In this document: positions 52,468-61,755 of the stretch, piece after piece
Position numbering within the stretch: the stretch's first letter is position 1
How the letters are laid out: the number at the start of each line of letters is the position of its first letter
DNA from: CAZDGV01 sp964505195
GTDB taxonomy: Bacteria > Bacteroidota > Bacteroidia > Chitinophagales > Chitinophagaceae
DNA: 64,000 bases
Assembly: GCA_964505195.1 (NCBI GenBank)
Contig: CAZDGV010000005.1
Span: 1-64,000 of the forward strand
Direction: 5' to 3'
Position numbers and translations under genes: made by a program
Notes under the pieces: model-generated
Databases searched by the model: none
Told to the model about the DNA's origin: nothing
Seen by the model: the letters and a program-made list of their open reading frames with translations, nothing else

Positions 52468-54030
52468 TTATGCTTCCGGAAGTTTCAGTTTTGAGAATAA
52501 TGTTTTTTCAATATAGTATTCAAAGTTCCGTTTGTCAAATTCCGATCTTCTTCTTTGTATCAGTAAATTGTCTTCTCTCGAATGTTGCTTCCACTTTTCA
52601 TTGATCCGATTGATTTTTTCGCTGCGGTTCTTTTTTTGTACGGCTTCGTTTTTATCTGCCAGTCCAAGTATTCTGTTCAATTCAGGAACAGTTGTAGGTA
52701 AGTTTGCTTTGGATTTTTCCAAAATGAAGCGGATCAGTTCTGTTTCAAATTCATCGAAAAGCGGGACATTCTTTTGCAGCTCTGAAATAGTATTGATAGC
52801 ATTGGATGCATCTTCTTGTTTGTTTTGCTTTTTCGGTTGGATACGGTTTCGCCAAAATGCAAGTGCGATAAACAGTATAAATCCACCTGCTATTCCTGCA
52901 ATTAAAAAACCGGTATCTCTGCTTTGTATTTGCATTGAAAAAATTCCGGAACTGATGGGAGAATAAACGTTTTTCCCCGTAGCGATGAAATCTTTTTTCC
53001 TAAAGGGAATGCTGTCCATTGCGTTAATTTCCGGATTGCCATAGAACATGGTGCTGTCATCGAAGTACAGAATGTTCCAGCGAAACTTGTAGAATTTTGA
53101 AAACTTCAGGTAAAATTGTTTGGTGGGCTCCAGTCGTTGATTCTGAATAAAATCATCGATATGATGCTTACCCAAGATGGTCATAAAATAACCCCCGTTA
53201 AAATCGCAGGCAGGTCGAACACCATCTGGATTCATTTCTTCCAGATTAATTTTATCGGCTGGCATGTCATAGATGGTTCTCATCTCCCCCAGATCCTTCC
53301 AGGTGCCAGTTTGAATATTGAGCACATACAAACGCTTGACACCGGCAATTGCATCTTTCGTAACTGGTTCATTAAGTCCCTGGTCTATTACATAAGATCC
53401 AAAGCAATAAAGCTGATTCGTTTTAGCATCAATCCATGCCAGAGGATGATAAAAATGTATGTCTTGGTTGAGTTTTATGAGCGACCACTGTTTTGAGTCG
53501 GTATTGAAATACCGGAGCTGACCATTACTTTTCCAAAAACCGTATCCACCCAACGCATAAATTGTATCATTCAGTGTAAAGCGCAGCGCTCCGAAATTGT
53601 TGCCATGATGCTCGCTTTGATCAATGCGGGTTACTTTCAGCCGACCGGAACTGTCGCGTAGTTCATAAAGCAATCCCGATCCATCCACACCGGCAAAAAG
53701 CTGTTTTTTGGTTTTAATTAGATATTGTTCTTCCCTTTTTAAATGCGATGGTATCAATTCATCGGGTATCACCCCTTTCAGCTTTTGCGTATAGATATAG
53801 GGGATGGCTTTCGGATGATGAATAAGACGAAGCAAGACCGATGCCATTGAATCTGCATCTGCATTGGGAGCGTTTACCTGTCCCTTAGTCTTTTCCGCCA
53901 AAAGCATTGCACCAGTTAATATAAACAGGAGCAGGAACCTTTTCAGGGAGGCAGCCGAATATAGGTTACGAGGTTTGATAAAAGGACGTAACCTATTTAT
54001 GTATTTGAAAATCAATGTATTAATAAACAA
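52468..54030 (-). CDS. membrane protein with kelch-like propeller and charged cytoplasmic tail, function unknown
   Basis: A 520-residue product without an ATG in the first 41 codons; the TTG at 54030 is the longest start and a hydrophobic segment (RFLLLFILTGAMLLAEKTKG) serves as signal. Residues ~100-360 contain kelch-like repeats (FTLNDTIYALGGYGFWKSNG, IDAKTNQLYCFGSYVIDQG, RLYVLNIQTGTWKDLGEM). One transmembrane helix follows (GFLIAGIAGGFILFIALAFW, about residue 375), then a ~130-residue Lys/Arg/Glu-rich tail with helices (FETELIRFILEKSKANLPTT, VPELNRILGLADKNEAVQKK). The topology suggests a periplasmic sensor coupled to a cytoplasmic domain, possibly DNA-binding, but this is inference. Confidence 0.7.
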   Translation of the reverse strand: MFINTLIFKYINRLRPFIKPRNLYSAASLKRFLLLFILTGAMLLAEKTKGQVNAPNADADSMASVLLRLIHHPKAIPYIYTQKLKGVIPDELIPSHLKREEQYLIKTKKQLFAGVDGSGLLYELRDSSGRLKVTRIDQSEHHGNNFGALRFTLNDTIYALGGYGFWKSNGQLRYFNTDSKQWSLIKLNQDIHFYHPLAWIDAKTNQLYCFGSYVIDQGLNEPVTKDAIAGVKRLYVLNIQTGTWKDLGEMRTIYDMPADKINLEEMNPDGVRPACDFNGGYFMTILGKHHIDDFIQNQRLEPTKQFYLKFSKFYKFRWNILYFDDSTMFYGNPEINAMDSIPFRKKDFIATGKNVYSPISSGIFSMQIQSRDTGFLIAGIAGGFILFIALAFWRNRIQPKKQNKQEDASNAINTISELQKNVPLFDEFETELIRFILEKSKANLPTTVPELNRILGLADKNEAVQKKNRSEKINRINEKWKQHSREDNLLIQRRRSEFDKRNFEYYIEKTLFSKLKLPEA

Positions 54031-54266
54031 ATTATAAAAAATTATGTTTAAATAAAAGGTTACGAAAATTAGGACTTATTTCTTAAATCAACCAAAAAAA
54101 TGAGTGAATTTCACCATGCCGTTGCTAACTCACCTTATTTTTCGGTCGGTTTCACGCTACATGAAACCCTGTAATTCTCTTTTCCCCTCCCGTTGATAAT
54201 CTTGTTTTTCCGATCAGCTGCGCTCGTTCCAATCTGCTCGTATATTGCAGTATAAAACCATACCAT

Positions 54267-54650
54267 ATGTTTTTCGCCTTACCGCTTTCTTCAAAATGGG
54301 GTTTCAAATCCCTTTCAAAAGCATTTTTGTTATGCCTGCTTTTAGCTTGTGTCCATCAACCGGCGGCAGCACAGAAAATTTTCAGCGTTGACTACCAAAG
54401 TCAGGCAGATGTGAAGGTATTTGTAGTGAAGTATGAGTCGCAGGCCGATTTGAAAGTGTTTAAAGTGAAGTATCAAAGTCAGGCAGGAAACAACAACGGG
54501 AAGTGGTTTTTCGTAGACTATGTTTCTCAGGCAGATAAAAAGATTTTTTTCGTTCCTTATGAGTCGCAGGCCGACCTGAAAATTTTCTTCGTGAATTATG
54601 AATCACAGGCGGGATGGCGGAATGCTTCCAAAAAGCACTTATTGTATTAG
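54267..54650 (+). CDS. secreted DUF6150-type repeat protein
   Basis: A 127-residue exported protein (signal LLLACVHQPAAAQ) built of six 12-13-residue repeats of the type IFFVxYESQADLK: FSVDYQSQADVK, FVVKYESQADLK, FKVKYQSQAGNN, FFVDYVSQADKK, FFVPYESQADLK and FFVNYESQAGW. Aromatic and Tyr-Ser-Gln-Ala positions are invariant, so it should fold as a small beta-solenoid or stacked sheet. The pattern fits DUF6150. Function unknown. Flanked by a 236-base leader with no recognised gene and transcribed alone. Confidence 0.85.
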   Translation: MFFALPLSSKWGFKSLSKAFLLCLLLACVHQPAAAQKIFSVDYQSQADVKVFVVKYESQADLKVFKVKYQSQAGNNNGKWFFVDYVSQADKKIFFVPYESQADLKIFFVNYESQAGWRNASKKHLLY

Positions 54651-54832
54651 CGTAGTTTTTATTCTCAGTTTTCAGTGCTGCTTGTTATCGTGGCACAAAC
54701 GGCCTGAATTTTAAGACTGGTTGACAAGCACAATCATTATTTTACTAATTTCACCCTCCCAGGTTAAAAGCCCGGGTTGCCTTAGAAAGCAGATCTATTT
54801 AAAAACATCGTTCGTAATTAAATCTTGAAAAA

Positions 54833-56269
54833 ATGACACGTATTACCGTAGCAAAAGGAGATGGCATCGGTCCTGAAATTATGGATGCCACTTTAAAAAT
54901 TATCATGGCCGCCGGCGCAAAAATCGAAATCGATGAAATTGAAGTTGGTGAAAAAGTATATCTCTCCGGCAATACTGCGGGCATTGCCCCTTCTGCTTGG
55001 GATATTATCCGCCGCAACAAGGTATTTCTCAAAGCACCCATCACCACTCCCCAGGGTGGCGGTTATAAAAGCTTAAATGTTACCACCAGAAAATTCCTTG
55101 GTTTGTATGCGAATGTTCGTCCGTGTATGAGCTTACATCCTTTTGTTGCAACTAAGCATCCGCTGATGGATGTGGTAATTGTACGCGAAAATGAAGAGGA
55201 TTTGTATGCAGGTATCGAGCATCAGCAAACCGACGAAGTAGTGCAGTGCTTGAAGCTGATCAGTCGCCCCGGTTGTGAAAAAATTGTACGCTATGCATTT
55301 GAGTATGCCAAGCAATACAACCGTAAAAAAGTTACCTGTTTTACCAAAGACAATATCATGAAGCAAACCGATGGTTTGTTTCACCAGGTGTTTGATGAAA
55401 TCGCCAAAGAATACCCTGAAATAGAAAATGAACATTGGATTATTGATATTGGCGCAGCAAAGCTTGCCGATACACCCGAACAGTTTGATGTAGTGGTGAT
55501 GCCCAACTTGTACGGTGATGTATTGTCGGATGTGGCAGCACAAATTGCAGGATCTGTAGGATTGGCCGGCTCAGCGAATATTGGCGAAGAGTGTGCCATG
55601 TTTGAAGCCATTCACGGTTCTGCACCGCGCCGTGCCGGACAAAACCTTGCCAACCCATCGGGTTTGTTGCAGGGAGCCATCATGATGCTCAGTCATATTG
55701 GTCAGTCTGATGTTGCTGAAAAAGTACAAAACGCTTGGTTGAAAACCATTGAAGATGGCATTCATACCTATGATATCTTCAAAGAAGGAGTGAGCAAGCA
55801 AAAAGTAGGCACACAGGAATTTGCAGATGCGGTGATTGCCCATCTCGGACAAAAACCTGCTCAGCTGAAAACAGTAAGTTATTCCAACAACGGCGGCTTG
55901 AATTTACCCAGCTATGTTCGTAAAGCACCCAAAGAGAAAGTGCTGGAAGGTGTTGACCTTTTCGTACACTGGCCAGGCACCGATGCCAACGAGCTGGCGG
56001 TGATCATTCAAAAGCTGGAGCAATCTGATGTAAAACTTTCCATGATCACCAACCGCGGCATTAAAGTATGGCCTGAAGGATTTAAGGAAACATTCTGTAC
56101 TGACCACTGGCGTTGTCGCTTCAAGCCCAAAGCTTCTGATGTGCTCACGAAAGAACAAATCGTAGCATTGATGCAGCAGGCGATAGCACAAGGAGTGGAT
56201 GTGATTAAAACAGAAAACCTGTATCGCTTTGACGGTAAACCTGCGTATTCACTTGGGCAGGGGCAGTAA
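54833..56269 (+). CDS. icd: NADP-dependent isocitrate dehydrogenase, long form
   Basis: A 478-residue enzyme that oxidatively decarboxylates isocitrate to 2-oxoglutarate in the TCA cycle. The N-terminal ~335 residues are the decarboxylating dehydrogenase fold: VAKGDGIGPEIMDATLKII, NVRPCMSLHP, VIVRENEEDLYAGIEH, metal/substrate residues in VVVMPNLYGDVLSDVAAQ and AIHGSAPRRAGQN. A ~130-residue C-terminal extension (VLEGVDLFVHWPGTDANELA) makes it the long type found in Thermus, Rickettsia and many Bacteroidota. A strong hairpin follows at 56293-56330. Cofactor NADP is inferred from the type. Confidence 0.93.
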   Translation: MTRITVAKGDGIGPEIMDATLKIIMAAGAKIEIDEIEVGEKVYLSGNTAGIAPSAWDIIRRNKVFLKAPITTPQGGGYKSLNVTTRKFLGLYANVRPCMSLHPFVATKHPLMDVVIVRENEEDLYAGIEHQQTDEVVQCLKLISRPGCEKIVRYAFEYAKQYNRKKVTCFTKDNIMKQTDGLFHQVFDEIAKEYPEIENEHWIIDIGAAKLADTPEQFDVVVMPNLYGDVLSDVAAQIAGSVGLAGSANIGEECAMFEAIHGSAPRRAGQNLANPSGLLQGAIMMLSHIGQSDVAEKVQNAWLKTIEDGIHTYDIFKEGVSKQKVGTQEFADAVIAHLGQKPAQLKTVSYSNNGGLNLPSYVRKAPKEKVLEGVDLFVHWPGTDANELAVIIQKLEQSDVKLSMITNRGIKVWPEGFKETFCTDHWRCRFKPKASDVLTKEQIVALMQQAIAQGVDVIKTENLYRFDGKPAYSLGQGQ

Positions 56270-56292
56270 TCATTTAGATTAATATAGAATAA

Positions 56293-56330
56293 GCAATCGG
56301 CCCGCAAAATTTGCGGGCCGATTGCTTTAA
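56293..56330 (+). terminator. strong hairpin terminator after icd
   Basis: A perfect 16-base inverted repeat (GCAATCGGCCCGCAAA and its complement, positions 56293-56325) with a minimal loop lies 24 bases after the icd stop, followed by TTAAAAA. It may also serve the convergent VIT gene ending at 56349. Confidence 0.8.
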
Positions 56331-56348
56331 AAATGCTTTTGAAAGCAG

Positions 56349-57050
56349 TTACACGTTTACGCCAAAAATATATCCTACCAATGCGGATAGTCCCATTGCA
56401 ATGCTTCCCCAAACAGAAATACGCAGTATTGCTTTTTTAATGGAAGAGCCGCCTGTTTTTGCAGAGATCGCACCCAGCACACATAAAAACAAAATTGAAA
56501 AACCATATAACCAGTATTCCATCATTTTAATATCTGCCAGTAACACTACGATTAAAGGAAGCAATCCACCTCCGCAGAATGCAGCTCCTGAAGCAAAAGC
56601 CGCTTGTATGGGTTTTGCCCGTGAAATTTCATTAATACCAAGTTCATCTCTTACATGTGCGCCCAGTGCATCGGCCTCTGTTAACTCTTTGGCAACTTGC
56701 AAAGCAGTTTCTTTCGTTAATCCTCTTTGTTCATAAATAGCAGCAAGTATAGCGAGTTCCTGTTCGGGCATTTCTTCCAGCTCTTGTTTTTCTCTTTCAA
56801 TATCTGCGGTTTCGGTATCAGTTTGGGCACTCACCGATACATATTCACCCGCAGCCATCGACAATGCTCCGGCTACCAAACCTGCTACCGTTGCAAGCAC
56901 CACCGGCTCTCTCGATACACTGGCAGTTGCAATGCCAATGGCAAGACTGGAAATAGAAATAATACCATCGTTAGCACCGAGCACTGCTGCTCTCAGCCAG
57001 TTGCTGCGATGGATGTAATGCACATCCATGTAATTATCAATGGTAACCAT
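56349..57050 (-). CDS. VIT1/CCC1 family transporter (Fe/Mn)
   Basis: A 233-residue protein with five helices. Signature segments are NWLRAAVLGANDGIISISSL, ALSMAAGEYVSVSAQTDTE and C-terminal LLPLIVVLLADIKMMEY and GSIAMGLSALVGYIFGV. A central Glu-rich cytoplasmic region (IEREKQELEEMPEQELA) matches the metal-binding domain of the Vit family. Members transport Fe(II) or Mn(II) across membranes for storage or efflux. A downstream start at residue 8 is possible. A ferritin gene 5.4 kb away suggests iron handling but is not in the same operon. Confidence 0.9.
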   Translation of the reverse strand: MVTIDNYMDVHYIHRSNWLRAAVLGANDGIISISSLAIGIATASVSREPVVLATVAGLVAGALSMAAGEYVSVSAQTDTETADIEREKQELEEMPEQELAILAAIYEQRGLTKETALQVAKELTEADALGAHVRDELGINEISRAKPIQAAFASGAAFCGGGLLPLIVVLLADIKMMEYWLYGFSILFLCVLGAISAKTGGSSIKKAILRISVWGSIAMGLSALVGYIFGVNV

Positions 57051-57153
57051 ATTCTGTTGTTGTGTAGGTTAAAGAAGATACTAAAATACAATCAAGGAAT
57101 TGCTTCTTCTATTAAAACCCGTTTTAATTCGCCAGAATTTTTTATTGCTATGG

Positions 57154-57774
57154 TTAATCTCCCGCCCATGCTTTTTCGCCTGCAGTGTAGGGAGCACTTC
57201 CGTCGTAACGTCCTGGCACTGCAACATGGCGAAGTGTTTCTGTCATACCTGTTTTTGAAGTGAAAAAGCCCCAGAGTGTGAGCTGTTTCATCATGGTATA
57301 ATAGTGTGGCGGTTCGGGTATAAATGTGGTCCCTTTTTCCTTAGCTTGTTTATCTCCTTCTGCATTTTTCGTTTTCACATTTTCATTAAAGGATTTTGCG
57401 TCTTTTTCAAGATGAACTACAAAACGCATTCTTTCCGCTGCGCTGCTTTCCAAAAAAGATTTTCCCACTACCGATTTACATATTGCATCTATACCTTTTA
57501 ATCCTTTCATAAAAGCATCTTGCTCTTCCTTGGTATAGCAGTCGCCCACAATGCTTTGCATGAATGCGCCGATATTGGCCGCTTTTGCACCGGGTGTGTC
57601 TGTAGCGGGGATGATGGTTTCTCCCAGTTCATCGAGCAATGCCAGTTCGTTTTCTGATAGCAGTAGTCCGGTTTTCCCCGGCTGTTTGCAACCGCTCAGA
57701 AAAACTTCTGATCCAATCACCAAGCCTCCTGTGAGTAGTGCAATTTGTTTGATGAGTTCGCGTCTGTTCATCAT
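57154..57774 (-). CDS. gluconate 2-dehydrogenase subunit 3-like protein
   Basis: A 206-residue exported protein: N-terminus MMNRRELIKQIALLTGG with a twin-arginine-like RREL and a possible lipobox (FLSGC). The mature part has LLDELGETIIPATDTPGAKA, the hallmark of the subunit 3 family (PF13618), and ends with KTGMTETLRHVAVPGRYDG. The subunit is needed for export and assembly of GMC dehydrogenases; it is encoded 10 bases after the GMC gene. By family, the pair oxidises sugars or glycosides at the membrane. Confidence 0.9.
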   Translation of the reverse strand: MMNRRELIKQIALLTGGLVIGSEVFLSGCKQPGKTGLLLSENELALLDELGETIIPATDTPGAKAANIGAFMQSIVGDCYTKEEQDAFMKGLKGIDAICKSVVGKSFLESSAAERMRFVVHLEKDAKSFNENVKTKNAEGDKQAKEKGTTFIPEPPHYYTMMKQLTLWGFFTSKTGMTETLRHVAVPGRYDGSAPYTAGEKAWAGD

Positions 57775-57784
57775 CGGTATGATT

Positions 57785-59467
57785 TTATAAATTTCCCTTT
57801 TTTAATTCCTGCACAGCATAATCTGCTGCACGCGCCGTTATGGCCATATACGTAAGCGATGGGTTCACGCATGAACCGCTGGTCATGCACGCACCGTCGG
57901 TAACAAACACATTGGGTGCATCCCAAACCTGGTTGAAACCATTCAGCACCGAGGTTTTGGGATCTCTTCCCATTCTCGCTGTTCCCATTTCATGTATGCC
58001 CATGCCAACGGCATATCCCCAGTCGAAAGGCTGCACATTTTTTACGCCGGCATTGGTAAGCATTTCCACCGCATCGTCCACCATGTCTTTCCGCATCTTC
58101 TGTTCATTTTCTTTCAGCTCCACATCTATGGCCAGCACCGGCAATCCCCATTTGTCTTTTTTATCCTTATCAAGAAAAATGCGATTGCTATGATCGGGCA
58201 GCATTTCACCAAATGCGAGGATCGACATGTTCCAGTCTTTCGAAGGCACACTCAATGCTTCTTTCAGCGCGGCGCCTACCGTAAACTCTGCTACTTCAAT
58301 TCCTCTTCCTCTGCCCGCACCCCCCTGATATCCGAAGCCGCGGAGATAATCCCTTTTGTCATTGTAGATATTTCTAAAGCGCGGAATATAAATGCCGGTA
58401 GGTCTGCGACCATACACATAGGTATCTGAAAATCCTTCTACTGCTCCTGCTGCACCAATTTTAAAGTGATGGTCCATTACATTATGTCCCAATGCTCCGC
58501 TGCTGCTGCCCAGTCCTTCAGGCCAGATATCGGTAGCACTGTTCATGAGAATCCAGGTAGAGTTGAAGCTCGATGCACAGAGAAAAATAATCTTGGCTTT
58601 ATACTCGTAGGTTTGATTGGTTTCCGCATCAATGATTTCCACTCCACTCGCCTTTTTCGTGTTTTTATCGTAAAGCACTTTGGTAACAATGGAATAAGGC
58701 CGCAGTGTGAGGTTCCCTGTTTTCATGGCAGCAGGCAGGGTGGAAGACTGTGTGCTGAAATACGCTCCGAAAGGACATCCGCGCCAGCAGCGATTGCGAT
58801 ACTGACAGTTTACACGCCCTTCCAGTGGAGCCGTTAGGTTGGCACTTCTGCCAATAAACATATGGCGCATGCCTTTGTACTTTGCTTTGATGCGTGCTGC
58901 AACAGTTTTTTCAACGGCATTCATTTCCATGGCAGGAAGGAAAGCCCCATCGGGTAATACTTCTAATCCTTCTTTACTTCCTTGTATGCCCGCAAACTGT
59001 TCAACATAAGTGTACCAGGGTGCAAGATCATCGTAGCGTATAGGCCAGTCTACTGCAATCCCTTCTTTCGCATTGGCTTCAAAGTCCCATTTGTTGAAGC
59101 GATACGACTGTCGCCCCCAAAGTAAGGAGCGGCCACCTACATGATAACCTCTGTACCAGTCGAACCGCTTTACTTCTGTATACGGACAATCCTTTTCATT
59201 GGCCCACATTTCCTCTACTTCCTCACTTAATGGATAGTCGCGCTTCAGCACGGGAAATCTTTCTTTCATATCCTGCGTTGCCGATCCGCGGTGCGGAAAT
59301 TCCCAGCGCTCTTTGTTGGCGTTCACATAGTCTTTAATGTGTTCAATGTTTCTGCCTCTCTCAAGCATAAGAACTTTAAGTCCTTTTTCCGTAAGCTCTT
59401 TGGCGGCCCAGCCACCGCTGATTCCTGAGCCTACTACAATGGCATCGTATGTGTTTGATTCCGGCAT
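57785..59467 (-). CDS. GMC-family FAD-dependent dehydrogenase, large subunit
   Basis: A 560-residue flavoprotein. FAD-binding GSGISGG (Gly13, Gly15, Gly18) is followed by LERGRN. A Cys-rich segment CQYRNRCWRGCPFGAYFSTQ occurs mid-protein, as in membrane-bound gluconate- and glucoside-dehydrogenases. Catalytic His492 lies in GIHEMGTARMG and Asn535 in VNPSLTYMA. No signal peptide is visible, so export probably occurs together with the Tat-type subunit 3 encoded ten bases downstream. The substrate is likely a sugar or glycoside oxidised to a keto form. The TIM-barrel isomerase gene lies 38 bases upstream on the same strand. Confidence 0.91.
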   Translation of the reverse strand: MPESNTYDAIVVGSGISGGWAAKELTEKGLKVLMLERGRNIEHIKDYVNANKERWEFPHRGSATQDMKERFPVLKRDYPLSEEVEEMWANEKDCPYTEVKRFDWYRGYHVGGRSLLWGRQSYRFNKWDFEANAKEGIAVDWPIRYDDLAPWYTYVEQFAGIQGSKEGLEVLPDGAFLPAMEMNAVEKTVAARIKAKYKGMRHMFIGRSANLTAPLEGRVNCQYRNRCWRGCPFGAYFSTQSSTLPAAMKTGNLTLRPYSIVTKVLYDKNTKKASGVEIIDAETNQTYEYKAKIIFLCASSFNSTWILMNSATDIWPEGLGSSSGALGHNVMDHHFKIGAAGAVEGFSDTYVYGRRPTGIYIPRFRNIYNDKRDYLRGFGYQGGAGRGRGIEVAEFTVGAALKEALSVPSKDWNMSILAFGEMLPDHSNRIFLDKDKKDKWGLPVLAIDVELKENEQKMRKDMVDDAVEMLTNAGVKNVQPFDWGYAVGMGIHEMGTARMGRDPKTSVLNGFNQVWDAPNVFVTDGACMTSGSCVNPSLTYMAITARAADYAVQELKKGNL

Positions 59468-59505
59468 AAAATTTTAATAAGTAGTTAGTAATGAGCAGAA
59501 AGTAT

Positions 59506-60393
59506 TTAGATATCGCAGCGGCGGATCGCATCTTTTAGCGCTGCTATTTTTTCTGTATTGGTTTTTCCTGTGGGGATGAATTCCTGCGCAACATATCCCT
59601 TGTACCCTGTTGCAGCGATCTCTTGCATAATAGCAGGGTAGTTGAGTTCTTGCGTATCATCAATTTCATGCCTGCCAGGCACACCTGCAGTATGGTAGTG
59701 TCCAAAAAATGCATGATGATTGCGGATGTTGCGGATGATATCTCCTTCATTGATTTGCATGTGATAGATATCGTACAGCAGTTTAAAGTTGGGCGAACCG
59801 ATGCGTTTGCATAGTTCAATGCCCCAGCTGCTTTTGTCGCACATATAATCAGGATGATCCACTTTGCTGTTGAAAAGCTCCATTTGAATGATGACTCCCT
59901 TCTTTTCAGCAAGTGATATAATTTGTTGCAATCCTTCTACACAGTTCTTCATGCCTGTTTCATCATCCATTCCGTTTCTGTTGCCACTAAAGCAAATGAG
60001 ATTTTTATAGCCTGCTTTGCTCACCAGTTCGATATGATTTGTATAGCGCTGAATCAAAGTTGTATGATACGACTTGTTGTTCCACCCTTCCGTCAAACTG
60101 ATTTCAGCGCCATTGCACATGGAAGAATCTAATCCATGCTTTTGCAGTATATGCCATTCTTCGGGCCCAACGAGATCGATTGCAGTGATGCCGATCTCCT
60201 TTGCAGCAACGCATAATGCTTCCAGCGAAAGAAATCCGTAGGTCCATTTGCAAACCGAATGGCGAATTTTTCCTTTCAGTACAGATGTTTCCGTACTGCT
60301 TTCATTCATGGAAAGTGCGGGCCATACGGCCATACCCAATGCACCTGCGGTAATTTTTTTGATAATATTTCTACGGGTATCGCGTGAAGCCAT
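59506..60393 (-). CDS. Tat-exported sugar phosphate isomerase/epimerase-type TIM-barrel protein (hydroxypyruvate isomerase-like)
   Basis: A 295-residue protein with a twin-arginine-like N-terminus (RDTRRNIIKKITAGALGMAV). The AP-endonuclease-2-like barrel (PF01261) is seen in TYGFLSLEALCVAAKEIGIT, NLICFSGNRNG, VIIQMELFNSK, LLYDIYHMQINEGDIIRNI and FGHYHTAGVPGRHEID, with His, Glu and Asp metal ligands as in hydroxypyruvate isomerases. The reaction is probably isomerisation or epimerisation of a keto-sugar. The export signal is unusual for an isomerase and fits a partner for the periplasmic GMC dehydrogenase, whose gene follows. Confidence 0.87.
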   Translation of the reverse strand: MASRDTRRNIIKKITAGALGMAVWPALSMNESSTETSVLKGKIRHSVCKWTYGFLSLEALCVAAKEIGITAIDLVGPEEWHILQKHGLDSSMCNGAEISLTEGWNNKSYHTTLIQRYTNHIELVSKAGYKNLICFSGNRNGMDDETGMKNCVEGLQQIISLAEKKGVIIQMELFNSKVDHPDYMCDKSSWGIELCKRIGSPNFKLLYDIYHMQINEGDIIRNIRNHHAFFGHYHTAGVPGRHEIDDTQELNYPAIMQEIAATGYKGYVAQEFIPTGKTNTEKIAALKDAIRRCDI

Positions 60394-60405
60394 AAGGCTA
60401 ATGTT

Positions 60406-61608
60406 TTATGCATTGATTTTTTTCGGTGCTTTAAAAAGCAACATAAATAAAAGCGTAATTGCCGTAGCGATGCCGGCGGGGATCATCCATATAGTTGACC
60501 AATCATGTCCATCCGCTGTTTTGTAGTAGTTTACTACATACCCAGCAAACCAAAATCCGATGAACATACCCACGCCGTAGGTAGCCAGCGTAATCAGCCC
60601 TTGTGCACTTGATCGAATCTCTGCACCGGCACGCTCGTCGGTATAAATTTGTCCGGTAACGAAAAAGAAATCGTAACAAATTCCGTGCAGAATAATTCCG
60701 GCATAGAGCAATGCAATGCCAGTTCCGGCATCACCGAAGCCGAAGCAGAGATAACGCAAAATCCAGGCAACCATACCAATTAGCAGCATCTTTTTTACGC
60801 CAAGCCGTGCAAAGAACAGCGGCATAAGAAAGAGAAAAATCGTTTCGCTCATTTGTCCCATCGTCATCTTTCCCGCTGCTTTGCTCACGCCCACTTCATT
60901 CAAAAACTTATTCGTTTCCTGATAGTAAAACGCAAGGGGAATACATATAAGAATAGAGCAAAGAAAGAAAATGAGATAATTTTTATCTTTCAGCAATGCC
61001 AATGCATCCAGTCCGAGGATTTGCGAAAGCGTAGTTTTTTGTTTTGCCTTTGGAGGAGGAGTATTCGGCAGAAAAAAACTGTAAACGCCCAGCACACCTG
61101 AGATGGCTGCTGCCATCGTAAAAGTTTGGTCGAGTTGCTTTTTTTGTTCCAAAGCAAGCCAGGCAATTAATAGTCCTGCAGCAATCCATCCGATGGTTCC
61201 CCACATGCGGATAAGTGAAAATTCTTTTTCGGGCTGCTGCATTTGCTTGAAGGAAATAGCGTTGACCAATGCGAGTGAGGGCATGTATATGATCATATAC
61301 ATCAGCAGCAGCGGATAAAAATGATCAAAGCTTTTCGTTTGTGCGAGATAATACATCACCCCTGCGCCTACTAAGTGAAGGACGCCTAGTATTTTTTGTG
61401 CAGCAAAATATCTGTCGGCAATGAGCCCGATAAAAAACGGCGCGATGATGGCGCCGAGTGCCTGTGTACCGTAGGCATGACCAATCTGAACGTCACCGGT
61501 TTTGATGATGGTAGAAAGATAAGTTCCCATGGTAACAAACCAGATGCCCCAAACAAAAAAGTTAAGAAACATCATCAGCGAAAGTTGGGTGCGGGTAGTA
61601 AACGACAT
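60406..61608 (-). CDS. MFS transporter, nucleoside:H+ symporter-like
   Basis: A 400-residue transporter with 12 helices. N-terminal NFFVWGIWFVTMGTYLSTII and LGAIIAPFFIGLIADRYFAA, IRMWGTIGWIAAGLLIAW, and FFFVTGQIYTDERAGAEIRS match the Nuc_H_symport (NupG/XapB) family. In Bacteroidota such permeases often sit in sugar/glycoside oxidation clusters with GMC and isomerase genes, as here (12 bases to the isomerase). The true substrate may be a sugar derivative and not a nucleoside. First gene of the four-gene minus-strand cassette. Confidence 0.88.
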   Translation of the reverse strand: MSFTTRTQLSLMMFLNFFVWGIWFVTMGTYLSTIIKTGDVQIGHAYGTQALGAIIAPFFIGLIADRYFAAQKILGVLHLVGAGVMYYLAQTKSFDHFYPLLLMYMIIYMPSLALVNAISFKQMQQPEKEFSLIRMWGTIGWIAAGLLIAWLALEQKKQLDQTFTMAAAISGVLGVYSFFLPNTPPPKAKQKTTLSQILGLDALALLKDKNYLIFFLCSILICIPLAFYYQETNKFLNEVGVSKAAGKMTMGQMSETIFLFLMPLFFARLGVKKMLLIGMVAWILRYLCFGFGDAGTGIALLYAGIILHGICYDFFFVTGQIYTDERAGAEIRSSAQGLITLATYGVGMFIGFWFAGYVVNYYKTADGHDWSTIWMIPAGIATAITLLFMLLFKAPKKINA

Positions 61609-61755
61609 GCAGCAATCAGTTTAGGTTGGTGGGAATAAATGTAAGGAAAAATAGACAATGGCAACATCGTTTGCCTGCATACATTTTACTGTCAGAAGCG
61701 GACAGAAAAGCAAGGAAGAGAATGTGTGGAATCTGATGTCTGATGTATGATTACA

